In this document: in pieces, positions 20,201 through 31,117 of the stretch
Numbering within the stretch: the stretch's first letter is position 1
Layout: each line of letters starts with the position of its first letter
Source: Amia ocellicauda
Taxonomy: Eukaryota; Chordata; Actinopteri; Amiiformes; Amiidae
NCBI RefSeq assembly: GCF_036373705.1
Contig: NC_089863.1
Coordinates: 23,644,417 to 23,708,416 of the forward strand
Direction of reading: 5' to 3'
Length of the DNA: 64,000 nt
Notes under the pieces: model-generated
What the model was told of the DNA's origin: nothing
The model's database searches: none
What the model saw: only the letters and a program-made list of their open reading frames with translations
Made by a program: the position numbers and the translations under genes

Positions 20201-23014
20201 TTAGTCAGTCGGCCGCCCACTGGCTATCTTGGCCTGCAGTCGGTCCCAGAAGGCCGGACGCTGTCTCTCGTCCTGCGGCCAGTCCAGGTAGGTCCTGGTC
20301 TTCACCAGCCGGGCTAGCCTGTGGTGGGCCGACAGCAGCACCGGGGGGATCTCCTCCAGGAACAGCAGCATCAGAACGTCTCGCCGCTCCACCTGCAGCC
20401 GGTAGGTGGCCAGTCTCATCTCCAGGGAGCACCAGCCGCTCTGGAGGGAGTGGCGGCTGACCACGCAGAGGGTTCGGCGGCTGCTGTAGATGCTGTCTGT
20501 GATGTTGTCCACCACGTCCTTGCCCGGCTGGAAGTCGCGGCTGTGCAGGCAGAGGCGCAGGAACGGGGGGCCTCGCTGCTCCAGGTTGGGCAGGAGCTCC
20601 TCCAAGACCCAGTCCTCGTCCTTCCCGCAGTAGGAGACGAAGGCGTCGAACTGGTAGCGCCTCCCCGCATCCCCTCGGCGCGTGAGGTTGGCCAGCCAGC
20701 CGCGGAGGATGTAGAACAGAGCCAGCAGGTAGGCGCCAGCCAGGTTATAAATCAGGACAGCGGACATGAAAAAGAGAAGGCCGCAGGCTGTCGACACAAA
20801 CAGAATGAACTCTGTTTCGAAAACACAGCTGCCCTGCACAAACTGGAGGAAATTCGCCGTGCCTTTCGCCGCTGGGCACGTCACGTCTTGCAGGTCAGGC
20901 TTCCACACCAAGGCCTGCAACCCTGTCTGTGCCTTTGCCCAGGTGACAAACCAAGCGTTCTCGCAAAGGCAGTAGACATTGAGATGTATCAAATACAGAA
21001 ACTTCAGGTCAGCCACGGCATCAAAGAGACCATTCCCCCAACTGACAGGGTTGGCAATATGGAGAGCAAAGGATTTCAAGGATGTGAGGTCCTTGGTTAG
21101 GCTGATCTCCAAGGAGGGGATCCTGCAGTTGACCATCACGAGAGTTTCAAGTTGGCTTAAGTTCCTGAAAATCAGGGGAAGATTGGGCTGCTCAAACAGG
21201 TTGATGTTCACAAGAATCAGGCGTCGCAGTTTGGTGAGGCTGTTCAGATCAGTGTAGTCGATGAATGTTGCAGACAACTCGGAGATATATTCAAAGTCTT
21301 TGACATTGGGGATGTACTTGGCCATGAAATCGGAGCCGCAAAGGAGTTGTTCAGTTTTAGCGTGGACCTCGATGACATGCTCAAAAAACGGTCTGTGACA
21401 GTCAACAAAGGAAACAGACCGCCCCCTCAGACTGAGAGTGAGGCCAGCACTGGGATGACTGTCACCCCCGATGGCGATATGAACAGAGCCTGTTCCCACA
21501 TTTATGGAGAGGTCCGTCAAGTTCTCTGGCAGCCTCTTGAAGAGCGACGTCAAATTCAACATGGAGACCAAAGTTTCCAAATTTCCCAAACTGAGATCTT
21601 CCAAAGAAACTTGATTCTCAAAAGCACCCTCTTCTATGCGTGTGAGTGGGTTCCAATCCATAGAGAGCGACTTTAGGTTTCTTAAGTATTCAAAACGGTG
21701 TTTCTCAACCACAGAAATCTTGTTGTGCTGGAGATTCAAGGACCTCAGCCTCAGCAAGCCTTTAAAAGCATGTTCCTCGATTGTACTGATTTGATTATTA
21801 GACAAATCCAGGTCTGTCAGACTTGGCATGCAGGAGAACTGTCCAGCGCTGATGTTTTTAATTTGGTTAAAGGGCACATTCAGTGAAGTTAAAGCCACTG
21901 GCTCGGTCTGGAGTTCACAAAAGTTGGATTTTTCTAAAACATTACATCGAAGAGACAGAGTTGAAAGGTTTTCAATTAAATGTATAAAATCTGAATTTGG
22001 GAAACTACATTTTGTAAATGAGTGTATTTCCAGGACTTTCAGACTAATACAGTTTTCAGGTGATAAAACTGAGATGTTGAGGTTTTCGTGAAAAAGTACT
22101 GTAAGGTGTTGTATAGAAAATGCAAATGCTGCTTTACACACTATTTCAAAATCTTCTACAAACTCCATACACTGGAGCATGTGGATCCCCCTTAATCCAG
22201 ATTGCAGAAGATGAGTGAGTGTTAGTTTTTTGCAAGACATCATTAAGACAAATACATCACTGAAATATCCCAACGCACCCGTTTCTATATTTTCCAAATT
22301 GTCCAAAAACAAACTGACATTTTGGACATCAAAGAAAGTTGGCATCTTTCCGTCAGTCTCGTGTGATGTTGTGCAGTTTTGCAACGTCAGATTTTTAATT
22401 TCAAGGTCAAGCATAAGGACCTGTAGAGACGTGAGATTTTGAATTCTGCACAAGACATCCGCCAAGTTTGCAACACCGTCTTCCGTTACTGTGAGTTTGG
22501 ACAGCAGTGGAAATTCATTAAAAACGGATGGGGTTGATTGTAAAAATCTGAAACCACACACCTGCAGTTCCACCAGCCCAGGCAAACTGGTGAATGTGTT
22601 TGTTTCGAAAGAAGTGTTACATTGTTGAAGTGAACGTATAGCCAGATACTGCAGACTAGCCAGTCCATGAAAAGCACCCGGATGTATCCGAGTAAGACAG
22701 CCATCAATACTCAGTTGCCTTAAAGAAGTAAAGCGAGACAATGCGTGGGGCTGCAGCACGGTGGTAACCACTTTGTTCTCGATGCAAAGGGTTTGGAGGT
22801 GAGATGGAACCTCTGCGAGATCCTCCTTAAAATCGATGACCTCATAACATTGGGCAAAATACTGCTGCATGTCACAGGAGAGGTGAGATTTTAAAATCGG
22901 CGAATTATCCAAGAATTCCTCCATCACAACACACTTTTTCCCGATCCGAGCCGCCGCCAGAGGCATCCGGAGCAACGCTGCTCCAACCACCACACACAGA
23001 CAGAAGACTCTCAT
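20201..23014 (-). CDS. Toll-like receptor, TLR11 subfamily (TLR22/23/13-like), intact
   Basis: A 937-residue endosomal or surface pattern-recognition receptor expected to signal through MyD88-type TIR adaptors. The preferred start is at 23,012-23,014 because a signal peptide follows immediately (MRVFCLCVVVGAALLRM, about residues 1-23). An in-frame ATG 32 codons upstream would bury it. Leucine-rich repeats fill residues of about 70-670 (LTDLDLSNNQIST, LRSLNLQHNKISV). The cysteine-rich C-terminal cap CLCENAWFVTW...CPAAKG is at about 677-733, one transmembrane helix at 736-764, and the TIR domain starts at about 787. The TIR has box 1 FDAFVSYC, BB-loop RDFQPG with its Pro, and box 3 FW. The ectodomain, transmembrane helix and TIR are in one exon. 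The TLR11 assignment rests on TIR and juxtamembrane style (ENAWF, ITDSIYSSR, CVVSR). I cannot separate TLR22, 23 and 13 by eye. The ligand is not deducible, although this subfamily often senses nucleic acid. Confidence 0.93.
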   Translation of the reverse strand: MRVFCLCVVVGAALLRMPLAAARIGKKCVVMEEFLDNSPILKSHLSCDMQQYFAQCYEVIDFKEDLAEVPSHLQTLCIENKVVTTVLQPHALSRFTSLRQLSIDGCLTRIHPGAFHGLASLQYLAIRSLQQCNTSFETNTFTSLPGLVELQVCGFRFLQSTPSVFNEFPLLSKLTVTEDGVANLADVLCRIQNLTSLQVLMLDLEIKNLTLQNCTTSHETDGKMPTFFDVQNVSLFLDNLENIETGALGYFSDVFVLMMSCKKLTLTHLLQSGLRGIHMLQCMEFVEDFEIVCKAAFAFSIQHLTVLFHENLNISVLSPENCISLKVLEIHSFTKCSFPNSDFIHLIENLSTLSLRCNVLEKSNFCELQTEPVALTSLNVPFNQIKNISAGQFSCMPSLTDLDLSNNQISTIEEHAFKGLLRLRSLNLQHNKISVVEKHRFEYLRNLKSLSMDWNPLTRIEEGAFENQVSLEDLSLGNLETLVSMLNLTSLFKRLPENLTDLSINVGTGSVHIAIGGDSHPSAGLTLSLRGRSVSFVDCHRPFFEHVIEVHAKTEQLLCGSDFMAKYIPNVKDFEYISELSATFIDYTDLNSLTKLRRLILVNINLFEQPNLPLIFRNLSQLETLVMVNCRIPSLEISLTKDLTSLKSFALHIANPVSWGNGLFDAVADLKFLYLIHLNVYCLCENAWFVTWAKAQTGLQALVWKPDLQDVTCPAAKGTANFLQFVQGSCVFETEFILFVSTACGLLFFMSAVLIYNLAGAYLLALFYILRGWLANLTRRGDAGRRYQFDAFVSYCGKDEDWVLEELLPNLEQRGPPFLRLCLHSRDFQPGKDVVDNITDSIYSSRRTLCVVSRHSLQSGWCSLEMRLATYRLQVERRDVLMLLFLEEIPPVLLSAHHRLARLVKTRTYLDWPQDERQRPAFWDRLQAKIASGRPTD

Positions 23015-23397
23015 TGCAGCGGGATGTGGTTCTGCTGCTGGTGAAGACCGGGCTGCTGCTCGTTGCTCCTTCACAGCAGCAGGACTGGCTCGGCTCCAGC
23101 GTGTTTCCACTGTCAGAGAGGAGCAGTGAGCCGCAGTCAGCGCTTTACAGGAACCCTGAAGAGGCAGGAGAATGCATTGTTAGGGCTGCCTTGCAATAAA
23201 GCACACACACAAACTGATATCTCACTGGCGATGTCAGTAAAATATACACATATTTGATCTGGTTCTATTGATTGTAGTTCTTTAAAACTTTGTATTGCAA
23301 TGCCTTTGTGTCTGTAGCTGCTGTAGGTTGTATTATAACTCCATTGTGTCATAATGTTTATTGTTGTTATTAAGCACCTCTACACAGTGTTCAGTTC
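23015..23397 (-). promoter_or_regulatory. 5' leader and promoter-proximal region of the TLR
   Basis: This interval is the part removed from the left-arm pseudogene. On the minus strand a polypyrimidine tract and AG (TCTCCTGCCTCTTCAG) end at 23,156, so a 5' UTR intron could splice to 23,155. No clear TATA box is seen. The transcription start cannot be placed from sequence. Confidence 0.35.
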
Positions 23398-24135
23398 CTT
23401 AAACTGAATTAATAAAGCACTTGTGTTATTAATTAGGATTCATCCTGTCTTGGGTAACAAACAAAAATAATTTATTGAAGGCATTAATATAATTCAAATG
23501 ATAATAAAATAATACCATACAATTCCCTTTTTTGACAAACAAACAAATAAACTTTAATTTCATGCTGAAAGCGGAAAATGCAGCTTTTCGTAAATTTCGG
23601 GTTTCAACAAGTACAATAACCCTCCTACTTCCAGCTCCAGTCCAGAATTATGCTGGCTGTATTGCCCTCTCAAGGCATGCTGTAGTACATCTGTAATGTA
23701 ATGGAGATGCCTTGTGGAGATCAAGCAATAATGATCTCATTTTGAAACTCACTTTCAAGAATGCAGTTTCTCCAAACGCAGGCCAGATGGTGATTCTCCA
23801 TTCCCCCGTGTTTGAGTGGCTTTTGCAGTCCTGATTGTCTCGGTGTTTGCTCTGAAGTCCCCTTTATTTAGATCCCTTTTAAAATAAAATGAAGATGTCC
23901 TGTAAACCTCAAGGGATTCTCATCTGCTGCTCAGTCACTTCCTCCTGTTTAGGCTGCGTGGAAACCCTCATTTCAGCAGCAGCTCCATTAAGTGCATGCA
24001 GTCAGTCTGTTTTAGGGCTGTTTCTAGGCTTTTGGGGGCCCTAAGCAGGATTTTATTTGATGCCCCACTAACCATAGCCAACTTGGCATAACATGAAACT
24101 AACACAGGCTTATTAAGTCTACCCTCTTGTAAACG
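23398..24135 (-). repeat. Inverted-duplication right arm, outer blocks
   Basis: 23,398-23,608 pairs with 3,004-3,215 at about 80% identity. 23,608-24,135 pairs with 1,410-1,936 at near identity. It lies upstream of the intact TLR. Confidence 0.8.
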
Positions 24136-24141
24136 TGTACA

Positions 24142-24705
24142 GCTCACGTGCCCATTGTAGGCGCTTTCGGCAGTGGACAGGGGTCAGCATGGGCACCCTG
24201 ACTGGTCTGCGGCTACGCAGCCCCATACGCAACAAACTGCGATGCACTGTGTGTTCTGACACCTTTCTATCAGAACCAGCATTCACTTTTTCAGCAATTT
24301 GAGCTACAGTAGCTCGTCTGTTGGATCGGACCACACGGGCCAGCCTTCGCTCCCCACGTGCATCAATGAGCCTTGGCCGCCCATGACCCTGTCGCCGGTT
24401 CACCGCTTTTCCTTCCTTGGACACTTTTGATAGGTACTGACCACTGCAGACCGGGAACACCCCACAAGAGCTGCAGTTTTGGAGATGCTCTGACCCAGTC
24501 GTCTAGCCATCACAATTTGGCCCTTGTCAAAGTCGCTCAGATCCTTACGCTGCCCATTTTTCCTGCTTCTAACACATCAACTTTGAGGACAAAATGTTCA
24601 CTTGCTGCCTAATATATCCCACCCACTGACAGGTGCCATGATAATGAGATTATCAGTGTCATTCACGTCACCTGTCAGTGCTCATAATGTTGTGGCTGAT
24701 CAGTG
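24142..24705 (-). mobile_element. Tc1-like element fragment, family 2 (5' part)
   Basis: On the minus strand it starts with a terminal repeat CACTGATCAGCCACAACATT at 24,705 beside TA, then encodes the transposase N-terminus. Motifs are KVSEHTVHRSLLRMGLRSRRPVRVPML and RKRLQWARE. Homology to the copy at 29,942-30,822 stops at 24,142, within a few bases of the inverted-duplication end. The catalytic domain is missing. Confidence 0.8.
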
Positions 24706-25324
24706 TAATTATATATATGTATGCCTATAGCCTAATTTAATTACTAATATTAATTAGTTTTGTTTTCCCATCTCCCTTCCTGAGTTTAGTTTGCCAGATT
24801 GAAGAAATGTTGAAGGGAAAAAAATAAAAAATGAAAATAACTCATCCACACAGGGAGCCTCTGCCTTGATCCATGGTCTCCAAACACCAGGTCTTTGTTT
24901 CACAGGTCTTGTTCCAGTAATCTTTTATAGAGCTCTTTCCAGTCGGGTTCCTCAATCCACGGCTTCACTGCCCACCTTATTTTCAGTATGCTCTGTTCAA
25001 AACTCCTTCCATGTGTCTCTCTGTTAAGTGCTTTTACAGCAGGAGAGAGTCCGAGGTGCAGGTGACAGTAATTAGGGAGGTGATGCGGGGAGTCCATGTG
25101 GGAATGTGACCCGGAATGTGTTAATTAACTGATTATCTAAAATAGACACATGTGAGCCAATAAACACATTCAAAACAATCAAGGAAATAATAGTCAAAGA
25201 AATCAGAAACAAGCTTAATTAATAATGGAAAATAACAAAGAAAAACAGTGACCACACATTAATCCAAGTGACAAACCCAACAACAGGCAATAATTAATAA
25301 AGTAATTAATGCCAGTCATGACAC
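24706..25324 (-). other. Possible LTR-like segment with TATA box
   Basis: On the minus strand it starts TGTCATGACTGGC at about 25,324. A TATAAAAG box is at 24,922-24,929, preceded by an open stretch of 65 codons without recognised domain. This looks like a retroelement U3 region, but no matching second end or target duplication was found. Confidence 0.3.
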
Positions 25325-26730
25325 ATATATACATATATATAAGTTGATATGCACCTGTTTGTGTTTCTTTTTATTTTGGTTTGCTGTGGATATGTACCAG
25401 GCAGGGCAAGAGCTGTAAAAATAAGAAAATACATTAGTTAATACTGTGGCATTATTGAATGCGGACTCTAATTGATTACTTACCTGTTCAGATCCTCTCT
25501 TTTCCCAGACATACTGCTTGGCATCCTGAAGAGGGAGACTTGCCAGTGAAGTGAAGTGAAGTGAAGTGACTTACCTGTTTTTCACAGACGGGTCCCATGA
25601 AGCTCCATTGGAATCTGTAGGGAAATGCAACATTTAGCATTTTAGTATTTAGACATTTTAACTCATATTGCCTGTTTTATTAAAGGCATTTTCGTTTGTT
25701 TAGATTTTAGTTGATTTGTATCATATTTCATTGAGATTCCCAATTGTATTAATTGTTTCATTGGCAGCTACAAACTTCTTACCCTGTGCTTGCTTGTGCT
25801 TGTGTATACAAATTGAAATTACAATAAAACCGTTGTCTTGTTGGTATGACAAGATCCAAACGTCCTGCGTGGGGAGGGTGTGGGGAGTTCCTCAAATCAG
25901 TTTAAGTCGAGATGGCGCAGTCCAGGGTTCTAGGCTTATGCACCCTATAGCCTGGGACACTTGTATGAACAGCTACCCACATCAGTCATTTTGGATAAAA
26001 ACATCAGCCAAATAACTGTTATATAACTGCATGTTGATGTATTTTTATGGGATCAATACAAATATTCTTAAATATAATGTCTCCTATAATATGGTGCTGC
26101 ATTATATCATGATGTGTTCTGTCTGGCAGAATCTGCACAAAGCTCGGTGGGTTCGCCGATTGCCCTCTCTGTCCTGGAGCTTGGTTGGTTTCCGTCCCCA
26201 AAGTGTGACCTCACTGGGAAAAAACACAAGCTTTTTTCCTTGCTTCTCATCAGATGAGGGGTTTCCAAAGTCAGATATTCAGGGAACTGTTAAAATATAT
26301 ATATATATATATATAATAAATAAATTGATGTACATCCAGACTTCCGAGACACCCTGTACCTTGTAATCAGGCTATTGCATCACCTCAAACTCTCCCTCTC
26401 TACTTCCTGTACCAACAACCCCCCTTCTTGTACAGGAACTTTGCCATCACTCTCAAACCCTCCTCCTCAACCCCCCCTGTGTGTTACTCAACAAAATAGT
26501 TTAAATTAAGTCAGGGCCATATAGAACATGACAGTGGTCACGTTTTTGAATTGAGAGACAATACCCCCAAAAAATGAAAAGAAAAGGTAAATAATAATTA
26601 TATTCGTCATCATAAGTGTTTGCATGTTTACAGCACTAAACTAAGCCCAGTCCTGCTGCCAGGAGGCCACAGGGGTGGGTGGCCACCATATGCCACCAAT
26701 AGCAGATGTTTCAGTATCCATTATCATATA
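25325..26730. other. Spacer, no recognised gene
   Basis: Contains a GTGAAGTGAA tandem at about 25,545-25,568, a (TA)n run at 26,297-26,314, and a splice-like short frame at 26,100-26,220 that I do not recognise. No supported exon. Confidence 0.4.
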
Positions 26731-27951
26731 CACTCACCTAAAGGATTATTAGGAACACCATACTAATACTGTGTTTGACCCCCTTTCACCTTCAGAACTG
26801 CCTTAATTCTACGTGGCATTGATTCAACAAGGTGCTGAAAGCATTCTTTAGAAATGTTGGCCCATATTGATAGGATAGCATCTTGCAGTTGATGGAGATT
26901 TGTGGGATGCACATCCAGGGCACAAAGCTCCCGTTCCACCACATCCCAAAGATGCTCTATTGGGTTGAGATCTGGTGACTTTGGGGGCCAGTTTAGTACA
27001 GTGAACTCATTGTCATGTTCAAGAAACCAATTTGAAATGATTCGACCTTTGTGACATGGTGCATTATCCTGCTGGAAGTCGCCATCAGAGGATGGGTACA
27101 TGGTGGTCATAAAGGGATGGACTTGGTCAGAAACAATGCTCAGGTAGGCCGTGGCATTTCAACGATGCCCAATTGGCACTAAGGGGCCTAAAGTGTGCCA
27201 AGAAAACATCCCCCACACCATTACACCACCACCACCAGCCTGCACAGTGGTAACAAGGCATGATGGATCCATGTTCTCATTCTGTTTACGCCAAATTCTG
27301 ACTCTACCATCTGAATGTCTCAACAGAAATCGAGACTCATCAGACCAGGCAACATTTTTCCAGTCTTCAACTGTCCAATTTTGGTGAGCTTGTGCATATT
27401 GTAGCCTCTTTTTCCTATTTGTAGTGGAGATGAGTGGTACCCGGTGGGGTCTTCTGCTGTTGTAGCCCATCCGCCTCAAGGTTGTACGTGTTGTGGCTTC
27501 ACAAATGCTTTGCTGCATACCTCGGTTGTAACGAGTGGTTATTTCAGTCAAAGTTGCTCTTCTATCAGCTTGAATCAGTCGGCCCATTCTCCTCTGACCT
27601 CTAGCATCAACAAGGCATTTTCGCCCACAGGACTGCCGCATACTGGATGTTTTTCCCTTTTCACGCCATTCTTTGTAAACCCTAGAAGTGGTTGTGCGTG
27701 AAAATCCCAGTAACTGAGCAGATTGTGAAATACTCAGACCGGCCCGTCTGGCACCAACAACCATGCCACGCTCAAAATTGCTTAAATCACCTTTCTTTCC
27801 CATTCAGACATTCAGTTTGGAGTTCAGGAGATTGTCTTGACCAGGACCACACCCCTAAATGCATTGAAGCAACTGCCATGTGATTGGTTGGTTAGATAAT
27901 TGCATTAATGAGAAATTGAACAGGTGTTCCTAATAATCCTTTAGGTGAGTG
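26731..27951 (-). mobile_element. Tc1-family transposon 2 (1,221 bp)
   Basis: Same family, length and orientation as the copy at 18,354-19,574, with CACTCACCTAAAGGATTA inverted ends flanked by TATA. The 346-codon transposase frame (27,803-26,763) keeps helix-turn-helix, SDES, QQDNAPCH and NPIEHLWD motifs. It is broken only by TGA replacing a Leu codon at position 215 (27,159-27,161). The nonsense codon of copy 1 is not present here. The copies differ at few sites, suggesting recent activity. Confidence 0.93.
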
Positions 27952-28084
27952 TATATATATAAGTAAAATATTTTCAGAGCAGAGTCCAAAAAGAAAAAAC
28001 AACGTATACTTACAATCACACACAGGTGCAGTGCAGGAGAGAGCAGAAAAATAAACTAGCACACTCTTTTGTGTGTTTCTTTAA
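27952..28084. other. Short spacer
   Basis: No gene seen; it links the Tc1 copy to the next small element. Confidence 0.4.
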
Positions 28085-28365
28085 AACAATGGTTCTCAAC
28101 CCTGGTCCTGCTGGTTTTTACTTAACTGAACCTTAGTTGAAGAAATTATTTGACTTTTTAAAAAGTGTAACATAAAAAGTTGGTTCCTTGAAAAGATATG
28201 TTCTTATACAATGTTATACTCCTATTAAACTCCCTACTGTTTAAAATAATTAAAAGGCTCTGATTCAGGAAATAATTAGTTAAATTAAGTAATTGAGTGC
28301 TCAGAATAAAAAACAGAAGTGTAGGGGGTCCCCAAGACCAGGATGGGGAACCACTGCTTTAAAAT
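28085..28365. mobile_element. Short non-autonomous inverted-repeat element (MITE-like)
   Basis: It starts CAATGGTTCTCAACCCTGGTCC and ends GACCAGGATGGGGAACCACTG, which are imperfect inverted repeats, with no coding content between. Similar ends occur at 6,985 and 9,590-9,790. The superfamily is not established. Confidence 0.55.
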
Positions 28366-29195
28366 AACTTATTTCTAAGTTAAAGTATATATTTTTTTCT
28401 ATTAAAATATCTCTTTAGTCTTACCAACCTCACACACAATCACAATCATATCCTACAACAAGCAAAAACAGGAGATTTACACCAGAGCAAGACGCTGTTC
28501 CCAATTATCCAATTAACAATCAATTCAATGGTTTGCTAATTAGAGCAGATGAACTGGTGACTTAACATTAAACACAAAATAAACCACGCAATAAACTAAA
28601 GTGAAAAAATATAAAACCACAAAAACGGAAAATATGCGAGGGTTGCACTGCTGCCAGTTACACAATTTCCTATTCACACAAGTGGTATCCTATTATTAGA
28701 GCTGCCCGTGAGGTTTGGGATTTAAAAAATGAGGAATATGAATGTGCATGAATCATGTCAACTGTTCACAGCTCTGTTTATAAACGTTATAAACTGGTTT
28801 CACGTTTCCCTAACTGGACAGAACCACAAGGAAGGATTGTGTTTTTATTCATTTTTTTCGTTTCCCTCGTCTTTTCTGGAGATTTGCAGCACGTTAATGC
28901 CTGCAATTTTCTTTTCATTTTAATGCTTTCTTGTGTGTGTGTGTGTGTCCTGTCATTTCACTTGTTATGCTCCCCGGAATTTCCTGGATTTCTTTAGTCA
29001 TATTTGCGTCCTGCTCCCCTATGATTACATTACTATTATGAGTATCAATAATTATTCCCAAAAACTTGCAAAACCAAGTGAAGGCTCTGTGACGTAACAC
29101 TGGTCCAGGGCTGTTCCCCCACACAGATGATCATTAATTACTCGCTTACAGAAATGACGCCAACGGAAACCCCCAGAAGCGGCAGTTTGTCGGAG
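28366..29195. other. Spacer upstream of the MS4A-like gene
   Basis: AT-rich, with a short (TG)n at 28,931-28,948. A TGTAACTGGCAGC start on the minus strand near 28,665 resembles an LTR end, but the rest is not resolved. No supported gene. Confidence 0.4.
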
Positions 29196-29255
29196 TACAG
29201 GGCGTACTGTGTGCAATTTTGGGACCCAGCCAGAGCCGTGACGCAGAGCTCAAAT

Positions 29256-29299
<44 letters not shown>

Positions 29300-29342
29300 G
29301 GTCCGAATCTAACGGAACAACAACGAGACAGTTCAACGGGAG
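29196..29342 (+). promoter_or_regulatory. Candidate first (5' UTR) exon of the MS4A-like gene
   Basis: A (GA)n tract at 29,257-29,292 leads into a short GC-moderate stretch ending CGGGAG before GTGAGTAAAC at 29,343, an excellent donor. The matching acceptor would be CTCTCCTTCCAG at 31,094, 23 bp before the start codon. The start of the exon and the promoter are uncertain. Confidence 0.4.
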
Positions 29343-29399
29343 GTGAGTAAACCATACATTTCAGAAAACGTCACATTAATTTGATTTTAGCAAGCATGA

Positions 29400-29441
29400 A
29401 TGATAATAATAATAATAATAATTATTATTATTATTATTATA
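29400..29441. repeat. (AAT)n/(ATT)n palindromic microsatellite
   Basis: Seven or so ATA/AAT units pass directly into the complementary ATT units, forming a perfect fold-back. Confidence 0.7.
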
Positions 29442-29878
29442 TAGAGAAATACGCACTTTTTGATGTTTTCAAAGCTAACTGCGTTTAACGGTAGTGTAAA
29501 CCGTTAGTCTGGAGTTTAGTGGAGTTTATCTAAAGACAATACTCAAGTAATGGTTAACTTCCCAACTCTATGTCGTCTGCTAGCTTAGAGTAAGATATGG
29601 ATGCCTTACTTGGGACCCGTGTGATCACCTATTCTCTTATTATAAAAAAAACGTGAACATTAATATGGAAGAGTTTAAATGTCTAACTTACTGTCTCATG
29701 TTTACCATTTTCATTGTCAAACTGTATATGTATAAGTAATGATGTGACACTTAAACGCTGATAGGACAGCAAAGCGCTTCAAATTATTCATTTAGGAGAA
29801 AGGCATTCTTTAGAAGTACAGCAGTTTAATTTTTGAGTTTTATTCAGTACACACTACTGTATATTGATTTCAAAAGTG

Positions 29879-29879
29879 A

Positions 29880-29941
<62 letters not shown>
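29879..29941. repeat. (TA)n microsatellite
   Basis: About 30 uninterrupted TA units abut the left end of a Tc1-like element, consistent with insertion at TA. Confidence 0.9.
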
Positions 29942-29945
<4 letters not shown>

Positions 29946-30822
29946 ATCAGCCATAACATTATGACCACTGACAGGTGAAGTGAATGACACTGATAATCTC
30001 GTTATCATGGCACCTGTCAGTGGGTGGGATATATTAGGCAGCAAGTGAACATTTTGTCCTCAAAGTTGATGTGTTAGAAGCAGGAAAAATGGGCAGCGTA
30101 AGGATCTGAGCGACTTTGACAAGGGCCAAATTGTGATGGCTAGACGACTGGGTCAGAGCATCTCCAAAACTGCAGCTCTTGTGGGGTGTTCCCGGTGTGC
30201 AGTGGTCAGTACCTATCAAAAGTGGTCCGAGGAAGGAAAAGCGCTGAACCGGCGACAGGGTCATGGACGCCAAGGCTCATTGATGCACGTGGGGAGCGAA
30301 GGCTGGCCCGTGTGGTCCGATCCAACAGACGAGCTACTGTAGCTCAAATTGCTGAAAAAGTGAATGCTGGTTCTGATAGAAAGGTGTCAGAACACACAGT
30401 GCATTGCAGTTTGTTGCATATGGGGCTGCGTAGCCGCAGACCAGTCAGGGTGCCCATGCTGACCCCTGTCCACTGCCGAAAGCGCCTACAATGGGCACGT
30501 GAGCATCAGAACTGGACCACGGAGCAATGGAAGAAGGTGGCCTGGTCTGATGAATCACGAGTTCAAGGTGTTGACTTGGCCTCCAAATTCCCCAGATCTC
30601 AATCCAATCGAGCATCTGTGGGATGTGCTGGACAAACAAGTCCGATCCATGGAGGCCCCACCTCGCAACTTACAGGACTTAAAGGATCTGCTGCTAACGT
30701 CTTGGTGCCAGATACCACAGCACACCTTCAGAGTCTAGTGGAGTCCATGCCTCGACGGGCCAGGGCTGTTTTGGGACCTACACAATATTAGGCAGGTGGT
30801 GATAATGTTATGGCTGATTGGA
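29942..30822 (+). mobile_element. Tc1-like element, family 2, internally deleted
   Basis: Ends match as inverted repeats (CGATCAGCCATAACATTATG... and ...CATAATGTTATGGCTGATTGG-like). The frame shifts early (frames from 30,133 and 30,186), keeps the N-terminal DNA-binding part and SDES. It then jumps at about 30,560 directly to the LTWPPNSPDLNPIEHLWD segment. The middle of the catalytic domain, including the second Asp, is therefore deleted. It is non-autonomous and lies in the first intron of the MS4A-like gene. Confidence 0.85.
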
Positions 30823-30854
<32 letters not shown>

Positions 30855-31094
30855 TGAAGGATCTTTATTTTTTAATTGGGCAAAGGACACAACTTTTGGT
30901 GTCATGAAGCAGCTCTCAGTTTTGGAACGTGTAGAACGCACATAACCACACAGAACGTATAGAAAGGAGCTAGAAGTTAGTGACTAGTGACAAGAGAGGG
31001 CAGGTGAAAACATCGTGAACAAAGTGTCAGACCTGACGTCACAGTTCATAAGGTCACTCTCTGTGTGTGTCTTCTTCTCCCGCTCTCCTTCCAG
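30823..31094. other. Remainder of MS4A intron 1, with (TA)n
   Basis: A (TA)n run at 30,824-30,852 flanks the Tc1-like copy. The intron ends CTCTCCTTCCAG at 31,094. Confidence 0.5.
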
Positions 31095-31117
31095 CAAATC
31101 CTGACTAGCTGTTCAAG

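Noticed and set aside
20201..23110. Upstream Met at 23,108-23,110 as TLR start
   Set aside because: It adds 32 polar, Ala/Arg-rich residues before a good signal peptide; the Met at 23,014 is preferred.
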